The notes: a model not told the origin generated them from the letters alone. 51,440 nt of DNA from Pseudomonas sp. SJZ079 (GCF_007993865.1 NZ_VIUH01000032.1:1-51440), one strand, 5' to 3'; shown: positions 33,496 through 41,531, numbered from the stretch's first letter. Program-made: numbers and translations.

Positions 33496-34220
33496 ATGCC
33501 CTCGAGGTCAGCAACCTGGCCTTCGCCTACGGCGCACGCCAGGCCTTGCAGGACCTGAGCTTCCGCGTCGAGCCGGGCAGCTTCACCGCACTGCTGGGAC
33601 CCAACGGCGCCGGCAAGTCGACCCTGATCGCCCTGCTCACCCGCCTCTACGACCTGCAACAGGGCGATATCCGGGTGATGGGCAACAGCCTGGGCCAACA
33701 GCCGCGCCAGGCCTTGCGCCAGCTCGGCGTAGTGTTCCAGCAGAGCACCCTGGACCTGGACCTGAGCGTCGAGCAGAACCTGCGTTACCACGCCGCCCTG
33801 CATGGCCTGGCCAAGGCGCAGGCCAAGGCGCGCATCGACGAGGAACTGGCGCGCCAGCAGCTGACCGAACGCCGGCATGAGAAGGTGCGCGCGCTCAATG
33901 GCGGTCACCGCCGCCGGGTGGAAATCGCCCGCGCCCTGCTCCATCGTCCGCGCCTGCTGCTGCTCGATGAAGCCAGCGCCGGCCTAGACCCGGCCAGCCG
34001 CCTGGCACTCAACCGCCATGTGCGCCAGCTGTGCCGCGACCAGGGTCTGGCAGTGCTGTGGACCACGCATTTGCTCGACGAAGTGCAGACCAGTGACGAG
34101 CTGCTGATCCTCAACCGTGGCCGCCTGGTCGCCCAGGGCCCGGCCCAGTGCATCGGGGCCGACGACGTCAGCCTGGCCGCCACCTTCGCCCGTCTGACCG
34201 GTGCAGAGGAGCTGGCATGA
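33492..34220 (+). CDS. ABC exporter ATPase of the PQQ-catabolism cluster
   Basis: ATPase of 242 aa. Walker A is GPNGAGKST, Q-loop VVFQQSTLDLD, Walker B LLLLDEASAGLD with Ala in place of the common Pro, and switch His WTTHLLDE. The signature loop reads LNGGHRRRVEIARALL, not the standard LSGGQ. It starts inside the propeller stop codon (ATGA). The matching permease starts 200 bases later, after a REP-containing linker frame. It probably exports a compound linked to alcohol oxidation; the cargo is unknown. Confidence 0.88.
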   Translation: MNALEVSNLAFAYGARQALQDLSFRVEPGSFTALLGPNGAGKSTLIALLTRLYDLQQGDIRVMGNSLGQQPRQALRQLGVVFQQSTLDLDLSVEQNLRYHAALHGLAKAQAKARIDEELARQQLTERRHEKVRALNGGHRRRVEIARALLHRPRLLLLDEASAGLDPASRLALNRHVRQLCRDQGLAVLWTTHLLDEVQTSDELLILNRGRLVAQGPAQCIGADDVSLAATFARLTGAEELA

Positions 34221-34423
34221 ACAGCGCAATCGCGGCCCATGCCCCAGAACCCCGCCCCCACGCAAAACCTGTAGGAGCGGTCTTGACCGCGAATGCCCTG
34301 CCCCAGGACAAGCGCATCGCGGCCAAGGCCCCTCCCACGCAAAGACACCGGAGCGCCGCCCTTGTAGGAACGGTCTTGACCGCGAAGCTCTTCCTCTCAG
34401 CAAGCCAGGAGAACAGGCCATGA
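34217..34423 (+). CDS. REP-derived 68-codon linker frame between ATPase and permease
   Basis: An open frame of 68 codons begins at an ATG overlapping the ATPase stop (ATGA, 34217-34220) and ends at a TGA overlapping the permease start (ATGA, 34420-34423). Almost all of it is made of three REP copies and the spacer between them, so the peptide is very unlikely to have a specific function. The frame may keep ribosomes moving from the ATPase to the permease gene. It could also be accidental; codon content alone cannot decide. Confidence 0.35.
   Translation: MNSAIAAHAPEPRPHAKPVGAVLTANALPQDKRIAAKAPPTQRHRSAALVGTVLTAKLFLSASQENRP
34271..34386. repeat. cluster of three REP elements
   Basis: Copies at 34271-34293 (plus, GTAGGAGCGGTCTTGACCGC), 34317-34338 (minus, with TCGCGGCCAAGGCC) and 34364-34386 (plus, GTAGGAACGGTCTTGACCGC). 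Alternating orientation makes a BIME-like array inside an operon, between an exporter ATPase and its permease. Confidence 0.85.
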
Positions 34424-35211
34424 ACATTTACTGGCATTGCCTCGCCGGCATCGTGCAGCGCGAATGGCTGCGCTTCGTCCTGCAACGCAGCCGTTTCTTC
34501 AGCGCCCTGGTACGCCCGCTGCTGTGGTTACTGGTGTTCGCCGCCGGCTTTCGCGCCGCCCTGGGCATCGCCATCATCGCCCCCTACGACACCTACATCA
34601 CCTACGAGACCTACATAGTGCCGGGGCTGGCCTGCATGATCCTGCTGTTCAACGGCATGCAGGGCTCGCTGTCGATGGTCTACGACCGAGAGATGGGCAG
34701 CATGCGCGTACTGCTCACCAGCCCGCTGCCACGGGCTTTTCTGTTGGCCAGCAAGCTGCTGGCCATCGCCCTGATCTCGCTGCTACAGGTCTACGCCTTC
34801 CTCGCCATCGCCTGGCTCTATGGCGTGCAGCCACCGGCCTGGGGTCTGCTCGCCGCCCTGCCGGCGTTGCTGCTGGTGGCGCTGCTGCTCAGCGCCCTGG
34901 GGCTGCTGCTGTCCAACGGCATCCGCCAGCTGGAGAACTTCGCCGGGGTGATGAATTTCGTCATCTTCCCGCTGTTCTTCCTGTCCTCGGCGCTCTACCC
35001 GCTGTGGAAGATGCGCGAGGCCAGCGAGTGGCTGTACTGGCTGTGTGCGCTCAACCCGTTCAGCCATGCGGTGGAGCTGGTGCGCTTCGCCCTGTATCAG
35101 CGCCTGAGCCTCAGCGCCCTGCTGGTCTGCCTGGGCCTGACCGGGCTGTTCGCGGTGCTCGCGGTAGTCACCTTCAACCCGCAACACGCCGCCCTGCGCC
35201 GCGCCGGCTAG
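34420..35211 (+). CDS. ABC-2 exporter permease of the PQQ-catabolism cluster
   Basis: Inner-membrane permease of 263 aa with about six membrane helices. REWLRFVLQRSRFFSALVRPLLWLLVF at the N-terminus and MVYDREMGSMRVLLTSPLPR as coupling helix are typical of ABC-2 (NodJ/YadH-like) permeases. The ATG at 34420 follows AGGAGAAC. A longer open frame from 34201 runs through the REP array and is rejected as part of the protein. It pairs with the ATPase at 33492. Confidence 0.88.
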   Translation: MNIYWHCLAGIVQREWLRFVLQRSRFFSALVRPLLWLLVFAAGFRAALGIAIIAPYDTYITYETYIVPGLACMILLFNGMQGSLSMVYDREMGSMRVLLTSPLPRAFLLASKLLAIALISLLQVYAFLAIAWLYGVQPPAWGLLAALPALLLVALLLSALGLLLSNGIRQLENFAGVMNFVIFPLFFLSSALYPLWKMREASEWLYWLCALNPFSHAVELVRFALYQRLSLSALLVCLGLTGLFAVLAVVTFNPQHAALRRAG

Positions 35212-35242
35212 CAGGCCGTTCTCGCAAACTGCCCCACAACGC

Positions 35243-35312
35243 TTCGCGGCCGAGGCCGCTCCTACAAAAAGCGCTGCGCGCCCATCCCCGTGGGAGCGGT
35301 CTCGACCGCGAA
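35243..35312. repeat. pair of inverted REP elements
   Basis: Minus copy at 35243-35265 (TTCGCGGCCGAGGCCGCTCC type) and plus copy at 35290-35312 (GTGGGAGCGGTCTCGACCGC). Located 32 bases past the permease stop, where such pairs often stabilise or end a transcript. The rest of the 35212-35536 gap holds no gene other than the motif at 35439. Confidence 0.85.
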
Positions 35313-35438
35313 AGCCATCGCCCAGGCGCCAGCAGGCGCACGGCCAAAAACCATTCCAGCAGACACCGCCGTGAGCATTAATCGGCCGCAGCACCAGGCA
35401 GGCATCGCCCCCTGAAATAGCCATTCGCCCTCATCCTT

Positions 35439-35455
35439 CTACTACTTTGGTACTG
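35439..35455 (+). promoter_or_regulatory. ped-regulon motif upstream of the CXXXCW gene
   Basis: CTACTACTTTGGTACTG, plus orientation, 81 bases before the start codon at 35537. It matches the shared set. Confidence 0.65.
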
Positions 35456-35536
35456 CATTTGCTCTCCAACGTAGAATTTCCAAAGCAGGATCAATGCCTT
35501 GTAATGGGTCTATAAAAAGAACCGAGACTTAAGGCG

Positions 35537-36097
35537 ATGAACAATTGCGTGCACCTGCGACTGCCTTTCCAACTTATCAGCGGGCTGCTCGGCCTGCTAA
35601 TGCTCCCCTTCGCTCAGGCCGAACCCGAACTGTTTTCCCCCGACGGCTATCGCCTCGCGCAGTACCGCAGCCCGACCCCGGCCCAGGCCGAGCACGCGCG
35701 CACCCTCGACACCCCGGCGCTGCAACGGCTGCTGGCCGAGCAACCGCGTACCGCGCTGATCGATACTTACCGCCGGCAGTGGCTCAACGGCCAGTTCATT
35801 GAGGACGAAGTGCACGCCAACCTGCCCGGCAGCCTGTGGCTGGCCAACAGCGGCGACGGCCAGCTGGACGCGCAATGGCAGGGCTACTTCAGCCACCACC
35901 TGCAACGCACCAGCCAGGGCGACAAGGGCTGGCCGCTGGTGTTCTACTGCCGCTCGGACTGCTGGCTGAGCTGGAACGCGGTCAAGCGCGCCCATCGCCT
36001 GGGCTACCGCAACCTCTACTGGTACCGCGACGGCATCGATGCCTGGGAGCAGGCCGGCCTGCCCCTGCTGCCCGCGCAACCGGCGGCGCTGCCCTGA
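35537..36097 (+). CDS. PQQ-dependent catabolism-associated CXXXCW rhodanese-like protein
   Basis: Periplasmic rhodanese-fold protein of 186 aa with a signal peptide ending LPFAQA. ALIDTYRRQWLNGQFIEDEVHANLPGSLWL corresponds to the rhodanese core, and the active loop reads FYCRSDCWLSWNA, the CxxxCW motif typical of proteins encoded with PQQ dehydrogenases. Two Cys rather than one suggest thiol redox or sulfur handling, perhaps linked with the SoxYZ-like carrier (inference). It is followed by erbR, 61 bases on, and may share its transcript. Confidence 0.85.
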   Translation: MNNCVHLRLPFQLISGLLGLLMLPFAQAEPELFSPDGYRLAQYRSPTPAQAEHARTLDTPALQRLLAEQPRTALIDTYRRQWLNGQFIEDEVHANLPGSLWLANSGDGQLDAQWQGYFSHHLQRTSQGDKGWPLVFYCRSDCWLSWNAVKRAHRLGYRNLYWYRDGIDAWEQAGLPLLPAQPAALP

Positions 36098-36158
36098 GCC
36101 GCCGAACTTTCCACATCACCGTCGCCGCACCATAATCAAAACAATGAGGTGAAAGGCC

Positions 36159-36824
36159 ATGTACAAAATTCTGATTGCCGACGACCACCCGCTGTTTCGC
36201 GAAGCCATCCACAACGTCGTCAGCGACGGCTTCCCCGGTAGCAGCATCCTGGAAACCGCCGACCTGGACAGTGCCCTGGCACTGACCCTGGAAAACGACG
36301 ACCTCGACCTGATCCTGCTCGACCTCAACATGCCCGGCATGCACGGCCTCAATGGCCTGATGCAACTGCGCAACGAGGCGCCGACCATCCCGGTGGTGAT
36401 CGTCTCCGCCGAGCAGGACAAACAGGTGGTGCTGCAGGCCATCACCTACGGCGCGGTCGGCTTCATCACCAAATCCTCACCACGCGCGCAGATGACCGAA
36501 GCCATCCAGCAGATCCTCAACGGCAACGTCTACCTGCCGCCGGACATCATCCGCAGCCAGGGCAACACCTCGCGGCGCAGCCACCCGGAAAACCCGAGCA
36601 TCTCCGCCGAACTGCTGCAGGCCCTGACCCGCAAGCAGCTGCTGGTGCTGGAACGGATGACCAAGGGCGAATCCAACAAGCAGATCGCCTACAGCCTGGA
36701 CATCGCCGAAACCACGGTCAAAGCCCACGTCTCGGCGATCCTGCGCAAGCTCAACGTGCACAACCGGGTGCAGGCGATCCTGTCGGCCGGGGATATCGAT
36801 TTCGCCGCCTACCTGCGCCGTTGA
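36159..36824 (+). CDS. erbR: LuxR-type response regulator ErbR (AgmR)
   Basis: Response regulator of 221 aa. The receiver domain (1-120) has acidic Asp8-Asp9 and phospho-acceptor Asp55 in LLDLNMPG, with Lys in GFITKSS. The C-terminal GerE/LuxR helix-turn-helix (about 150-215) contains LTRKQLLVLERMTKGESNKQIAYSLDIAETTVKAHVSAILRKL. Length and context match P. aeruginosa ErbR/AgmR, the activator of ethanol oxidation genes. Its likely targets are the six promoters with the shared 17-bp motif; its own upstream region lacks an obvious copy unless it is read from the motif at 35439. Cognate kinase candidates include ErcS' nearby. Confidence 0.88.
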   Translation: MYKILIADDHPLFREAIHNVVSDGFPGSSILETADLDSALALTLENDDLDLILLDLNMPGMHGLNGLMQLRNEAPTIPVVIVSAEQDKQVVLQAITYGAVGFITKSSPRAQMTEAIQQILNGNVYLPPDIIRSQGNTSRRSHPENPSISAELLQALTRKQLLVLERMTKGESNKQIAYSLDIAETTVKAHVSAILRKLNVHNRVQAILSAGDIDFAAYLRR

Positions 36825-37018
36825 GCGCGCTTCACGGCCCTTTCGGCCGCTGGTTCTCACCCTGCCGGTATGCCCCTTCCGCCCCGCCGGGCAAGCCCCA
36901 CTGATCGCCGACGATTGAGCCGGCATCAAGGCGTGCCGCTCTTGATAGCGGGCGGACCCTTCGCCGTGTCGCTTGCCAGTTGCTTGGCCGGCCCCATTGT
37001 CGCGTGTACCTGACGAGT

Positions 37019-37558
37019 GGGTTTCGCCCCCTCGGGCGAGTTACTTTCTCTTTGCTTGTGCAAAGAGAAAGTAACCAAAGAGAAAGCACACCCGGCATCC
37101 GGGTCTCGCTGCGCTCGACTTCCCTCGTTCCGGTGCCGCTCCGGGGGCCGTGCCGAAGGGCCGTCCCTGGCCCATCGGCACTCTCGCCGCATCCATGCGG
37201 CTCGTCCCCCTGCGCAACACCTCCACTCGGCCTACTGACGGGGCCCGATCGCGCGCTTGTACCTTCTCCTCAAAGCATTGCTTCGCAGAGTCTGTATCCT
37301 GCTTGACTGCGCGGGCCCAGGCGCCGCCCAAGTCCCCTCCGGGAGGCCGAGTGGAATCGTCGTGGAGTGGGTTGAGCGGCATGGATGCCGCGAGAGCTGC
37401 GATGGGCCAGGGATGGCCCTTCGCAGCGTGCCCACGGAACGATGATGGAACGAGGGAACCCCGGCGCAGCCGGGGCCGGATGATGGGGTGGCCTTCTTTT
37501 TGGTTACTTTTTCTTGGCCAGGCAAGAAAAAGTGACTCGCCCGTGAGGGGCGAAACCA
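37019..37558. repeat. 540-bp imperfect palindromic element
   Basis: The 813-bp gap between erbR and ercS' contains a long inverted repeat. The outer ends GTTTCGCCCCCTCGGGCGAG (37021-37040) and CTCGCCCGTGAGGGGCGAAA (37537-37556 region) are inverted. Each is followed inward by a hairpin: GTTACTTTCTCTTTG with its complement (37040-37075), and GTTACTTTTTCTTG with its complement (37503-37536). Further inward a 44-bp inverted pair lies at 37157-37200 and 37377-37420, and another at 37221-37233 and 37344-37355. Open frames across it are short, overlap on both strands and resemble no family. Hairpins of this GTTACTTTTTCTTG kind recur in Pseudomonas intergenic DNA. It looks like a non-autonomous mobile or folding element. 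Confidence 0.8.
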
Positions 37559-37637
37559 GAACCTGGACTCAACCCGGTAATGAGCCGGGCGCCGAAACCT
37601 ATGGCGCCGCCCTGCCACTTCGCAGCCAGGCTAGCCC

Positions 37638-40283
37638 CTATGTCCCCTGCCCGCCCCGCTCCAGCAGATGACTCATGGCAGTCTTCAACTTCATCGGCCG
37701 CACCGGCTTGTGCATCAGGGTATGGCCGAGCTCGCGCATCTGCTGCTTGAGTTCGTTGCTGTAGTTGGCGGTGATCATCAGCGCCGGCAGCGGTGTGCTG
37801 CGCCTTGAGTTGATCAGCGCGACGGCGTCGACGCCATTGTGGCCGTCGTCTAGGTGGTAGTCGGCGATCAGCAGGTCGGCGTCGGCGTGGTAGTTGTCGA
37901 CCTGGCGCGCCAGGTCCTGTTCGCTCAAGGCGGTGACCACCTGGCAGCCCCAGGCTTCCAGCAGGGTGCGCATGCCGGCGCAGATCGCCGCGTCGTTATC
38001 CAGTACCCAGATGCGTGAACCGCTGAGGCGTTCGAGCAATAGGTCCGGGGTGTCGTGCACCACCCGCGCCCGCGGCGCGCGGGTGGTCAGCGGCACCTCG
38101 ATGGCGAACATCGAGCCCTTGCCCTGCTGTGAGCGGACGCGGATGCGGTGGCCGAGCATGCCGGCGATCTTCTCGACTATGGCCAGGCCCAGGCCCAGGC
38201 CACGATCCTGCTTGCGCTGACCGGCGTCGCCGCGCTTGAACTCCTGGAAGATCTCGCCGAGTTTGTCATCGGCGATGCCGATGCCGGTGTCCCACACCTC
38301 GATCGACAGGCTCTGCCGATGCCGCCGACAGCCGAGCAGGATGCGCCCGCTGTTGGTGTAGCGGATGGCATTGCTGAGCAGGTTGCGCAGAATCCGCGCG
38401 AGCAACTGGATGTCGCTGCGTACCAGCGCCGAGCTGGGCAGGTAGTCCAGGCGCAGGCCTTCGCTGCCGGCGATATGGTGGTACTCGGCGGCGAGGTTCT
38501 CCAGCAGTTCGCTGACTGCGAAGGGCGCTATATCCGCCTTGATCACCCCGGCGTCCAGCTTGGAGATGTCGACCAGGGTGCCGAGCAGGCTTTCCACGTC
38601 TTCCAGCGAGTTGCTGACATTGCGCACTAGCGCCACGCTGTCGGCCGGCCGCTGTTTTTCCAGCAGCGCGCTGGTGAACAAGCGCGCGGCATTCAGCGGC
38701 TGCAACAGATCATGGCTGACCGCGGCGAGGAACTTGGTCTTCGACAGATTGGCCTGCTCGGCCTCGCCCTTGGCTTCGCGCAGGCGCGTTTCCATCTGCG
38801 TGCGCTCGTCGATCTCGCGGCGCAACTGGCTGTTCAGCTCGGTCAGTTCGGTGGTGCGTTCGCGCACCCGTTGTTCCAGGTGCTGGTAGGCCTGATGCAG
38901 CGCCTCGGCGGTGCGCCGGCGTTCGGTGATGTCGCGGATCAACACGAAGATCCCGGTCACCTCACCACTGGCCTGACGGTTGGGCACGTAGGAACGCAGC
39001 ATATAACGCTCCTGACCCTGGTGATTGGTCTCGGCCACCTCGAAGGTCACGCTCTCGCCGGACAGCGCCCGCTCGATGTAGGGCTCCAGGCGTCGGCAAT
39101 GCTCCTCGCTGTGTACCGCGCGCAGGCTCTGACCGAGCATCGCGCCGCGCGGCCAGCAGTACCACTCCTCGTAGACCTTGTTGGTGAAGTCGTAGATCAG
39201 GTCGGCATTGAGGTAGGCGATCAACGCCGGCACATGGTCGGTGATCAGGCGAATCCAGCGCTCGCTCTCACTCAGCGCCTCGGCGTGACGGTAGCGCTCG
39301 GTGATGTCGGTAAAGGTGTTGACGAAGCCGCCGGTGGGCAACGCATGGGTGCGCACCTCGAGCATGCGCCCGTCGAACAGTCGCAGCTCGAGTTCCTCGA
39401 TCGGCCTGCCGTTGGCATCGCAGCTGTCGGGGGTCAGCAGGGCCAGTTCGCTGTCGGCCATCACCTCGGCGAAGGGTCGGTGCGCGTTGATCGGCGCCAG
39501 GCCGCAGAGGTCGAGGAAGCGATGGTTCCACAGCTCCAGCTGACCCTCGGCGTTGACCATGGCCATGCCCTGGGACAGGTTGTCCACGGCGCGTTGCAGC
39601 AGGCGTGACTTCTGCGCCAGGGCCTGCTCGCGGCGCAGGGTCTCGTTGAGTTTGACCTCGGTGATATCGGTGTAGAGGATCACCAGTCCGCCCTCACGGG
39701 TCGGCCGCTCGCTGACCTGCACCCAGCGGCCGTCGCGCAGGCGATAGAGCATGTGCTCGTCGCGGGTGCCGCGCTGTTCCTCGAGCACCAGGCCGGTGCT
39801 CCTGCTCAGGCGCTTGATCTCCGCCAGGCGCATGCCGCTGCCGATACGCGCGCGACTGCCGGCCCACAGCGACTTGAAGCGGCTGTTGAACAGCACGATG
39901 CGCTGCTCGCGGTCAAACAACACGAAGGCGTCGGAGATGCTTTCGATGGCGTCGATCAAATGCTGGTGAGCGGTTTCCGCGCGCAGCCGCGCATCGCTGA
40001 GCAACTGGTTGCTGGACTTCAACTCGGCCATCGCCTGGTTCAGTGCATCGGTTCGCTCGCGCACCTGTTCGGCCAGCACCACCGAGTGCTGGAAGGCCGC
40101 GTAGGCATCGTCGCCGCGCGAGTTGATCGACTCGACCCGCTCGATCAGCGCACCGTTGATGCGCTTGAGCTTGCGGTTCTCGCCCTCCAGCGCGCGGCAG
40201 CGGGCCTGCAGCTCGGCGACATCAGCCGCGACCGGGGCGGCCAATGGCGACTCCGGTGAAGGTCTGGTTGATGTGCATGCCAT
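37638..40283 (-). CDS. ercS': hybrid sensor histidine kinase ErcS'
   Basis: Cytoplasmic hybrid kinase of 881 aa with no membrane helix. Order: N-terminal coiled coil (about 20-105), three PAS domains (about 107-225, 235-340, 345-465), a second coiled coil, HisKA with the phospho-His in AAVSHDLLQPLN (about residue 524), HATPase with DTGIGIADDKLGEIFQEF and GLGLGLAIVEKIA, and a C-terminal receiver from about 756 with phospho-Asp near 808 (LLIADYHLDDGHNG). It resembles ErcS'/NahK of P. aeruginosa, which act in ethanol-oxidation control. GGGGAG precedes the ATG, which lies 62 bases inside the upstream FIST gene, so the two are tightly coupled. Confidence 0.87.
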   Translation of the reverse strand: MACTSTRPSPESPLAAPVAADVAELQARCRALEGENRKLKRINGALIERVESINSRGDDAYAAFQHSVVLAEQVRERTDALNQAMAELKSSNQLLSDARLRAETAHQHLIDAIESISDAFVLFDREQRIVLFNSRFKSLWAGSRARIGSGMRLAEIKRLSRSTGLVLEEQRGTRDEHMLYRLRDGRWVQVSERPTREGGLVILYTDITEVKLNETLRREQALAQKSRLLQRAVDNLSQGMAMVNAEGQLELWNHRFLDLCGLAPINAHRPFAEVMADSELALLTPDSCDANGRPIEELELRLFDGRMLEVRTHALPTGGFVNTFTDITERYRHAEALSESERWIRLITDHVPALIAYLNADLIYDFTNKVYEEWYCWPRGAMLGQSLRAVHSEEHCRRLEPYIERALSGESVTFEVAETNHQGQERYMLRSYVPNRQASGEVTGIFVLIRDITERRRTAEALHQAYQHLEQRVRERTTELTELNSQLRREIDERTQMETRLREAKGEAEQANLSKTKFLAAVSHDLLQPLNAARLFTSALLEKQRPADSVALVRNVSNSLEDVESLLGTLVDISKLDAGVIKADIAPFAVSELLENLAAEYHHIAGSEGLRLDYLPSSALVRSDIQLLARILRNLLSNAIRYTNSGRILLGCRRHRQSLSIEVWDTGIGIADDKLGEIFQEFKRGDAGQRKQDRGLGLGLAIVEKIAGMLGHRIRVRSQQGKGSMFAIEVPLTTRAPRARVVHDTPDLLLERLSGSRIWVLDNDAAICAGMRTLLEAWGCQVVTALSEQDLARQVDNYHADADLLIADYHLDDGHNGVDAVALINSRRSTPLPALMITANYSNELKQQMRELGHTLMHKPVRPMKLKTAMSHLLERGGQGT

Positions 40284-41388
40284 TGAACTGCTCCCCGTAG
40301 GTGTTGAAGCCTATGACTTGCTGGCTGCGCAGGAAGGCCGCGACCGGCTCGACGCCATCTGCGCCCTCGATCTCCATGCGCCGCAGAAAACAGTCGCAGC
40401 CGATGGTCAGCAACAAGGGACCGAGACGCTGACGCAGGCCGTCGAATACCGCCTGCAGATTGGCCAGCAACGGGCCCGGACGCATGGCGGTGAGGACGAT
40501 GCCGTTCTCCACTGCGCAATAGAAACTCAGGCTGAGGTCTTCGTTGACTCGCTGGATCGAGCGCACGTAGTACTGCCCACCGATACGCACCGCCAACGGG
40601 TGGGCGGCGAACACCTGCATGTCGAGATCTTCCAGGGCCACGCCGATCAGCTGCGCGTACTCCAGGGCGGCGGGCGCGGCGTTCAGCTCATGCACCTTGC
40701 GGCTGGCACTGTCGGCCTGGGTGACCACCAGCTTGTCGTCACAGGGCTCGATGTGGTGAGTGCTGAACACCTCGAAATCCAGCCAGGTGTTGAACAGCAC
40801 CACCACCGCCGCGCCGGTGTGGAACTGGCCGCCGTAGTAGACGTGGGTATGGGTCAGGTGGTTGTCGTCGCCGGCCGAGCCGCCGAAATGCGGGATGCTG
40901 CCGAAGGCCGCGCTGAGTGCGCCGAGCACCACCTCCTCGCGGCTGGACAGGCCATCGAGCAGGGTCAGGGCGAAGCTATGGCCCTTGATCGGCGCCAGTT
41001 CGTTGTTGCGGCAGTCGCCAACCAGACGCTCGACCAACTGCTGGGCGTCGATCAGGCTGAAGCGCTCCATCTCGTCGATCAGCCCGCTGGCGATGGAGAA
41101 GCTGCGGTGGTCGAAACCCACCGCGCTGACGCAGCCACGGCCGTAGCCCTGCGGGGTGATCTCGCCGGCACTGGTACAGCCGATCAGGCTGATACCGCCG
41201 AAATGCTGCTCCAGCGCCTCGCCGAGACCTTGCAGGTCGTATTCGGCGGAACAGAAGAACAGCACGAAACCCAGGTGCGGATGGATCAACTGGCGCGCCA
41301 GCTCCTGCGCTACCAGTTCGACATCCCGGGCGCTCGACATCGCAGTGACCACACCCTCCGTCAACTCCTGCTGCATACCCTGCCCCAT
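40222..41388 (-). CDS. FIST domain sensory protein
   Basis: Protein of 388 aa with FIST N-domain (about 20-220, including GCTSAGEITPQGY and GGSAGDD) and FIST C-domain (about 225-365). FIST proteins bind small ligands, probably amino acids, and act as input modules for signal transduction. This gene overlaps ercS' by 62 bases and, as I recall, the same FIST-kinase pair sits beside erbR in P. aeruginosa. It likely supplies the signal for the soluble PAS kinase. A ped-regulon motif lies 75 bases upstream. An internal ATG four codons in is an alternative start. Confidence 0.87.
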   Translation of the reverse strand: MGQGMQQELTEGVVTAMSSARDVELVAQELARQLIHPHLGFVLFFCSAEYDLQGLGEALEQHFGGISLIGCTSAGEITPQGYGRGCVSAVGFDHRSFSIASGLIDEMERFSLIDAQQLVERLVGDCRNNELAPIKGHSFALTLLDGLSSREEVVLGALSAAFGSIPHFGGSAGDDNHLTHTHVYYGGQFHTGAAVVVLFNTWLDFEVFSTHHIEPCDDKLVVTQADSASRKVHELNAAPAALEYAQLIGVALEDLDMQVFAAHPLAVRIGGQYYVRSIQRVNEDLSLSFYCAVENGIVLTAMRPGPLLANLQAVFDGLRQRLGPLLLTIGCDCFLRRMEIEGADGVEPVAAFLRSQQVIGFNTYGEQFNGMHINQTFTGVAIGRPGRG

Positions 41389-41438
41389 GAATAAGCCTAC
41401 TCGTCATAGGGATTCTACGAAGACCCGCGCGTGCACCC

Positions 41439-41481
41439 CATGCTACTTGAGTGCCGCAGGGCCTCATCCCTAAGTAGCATG
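41439..41481 (-). promoter_or_regulatory. inverted ped-regulon motif upstream of FIST-ercS'
   Basis: CATGCTACTT (41439-41448) and AAGTAGCATG (41472-41481) form a 10-bp inverted repeat. Read on the minus strand the distal half continues as ATGCTACTTAGGGATGA (41480-41464), which fits the ped motif consensus and lies 75 bases before the FIST start codon. It is the only site of the set with a second half-site in inverse orientation. Confidence 0.55.
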
Positions 41482-41531
41482 TCGCGCCCGTGCCTGTAGC
41501 ACGGCACCCACAAAAAAGTCCCTCACAAGCC

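Noticed and set aside
34201..34419. N-terminal extension of the exporter permease
   Set aside because: It is REP sequence; the ATG at 34420 has AGGAGAAC upstream and starts the conserved protein.
29960..35312. REP copies considered as a CRISPR array
   Set aside because: Irregular spacing, both orientations, palindromic units typical of REP, no cas genes.
37150..37671. 173-codon frame in the erbR-ercS' gap
   Set aside because: Lies mostly inside the long palindromic element and overlaps other equally long frames on the opposite strand.
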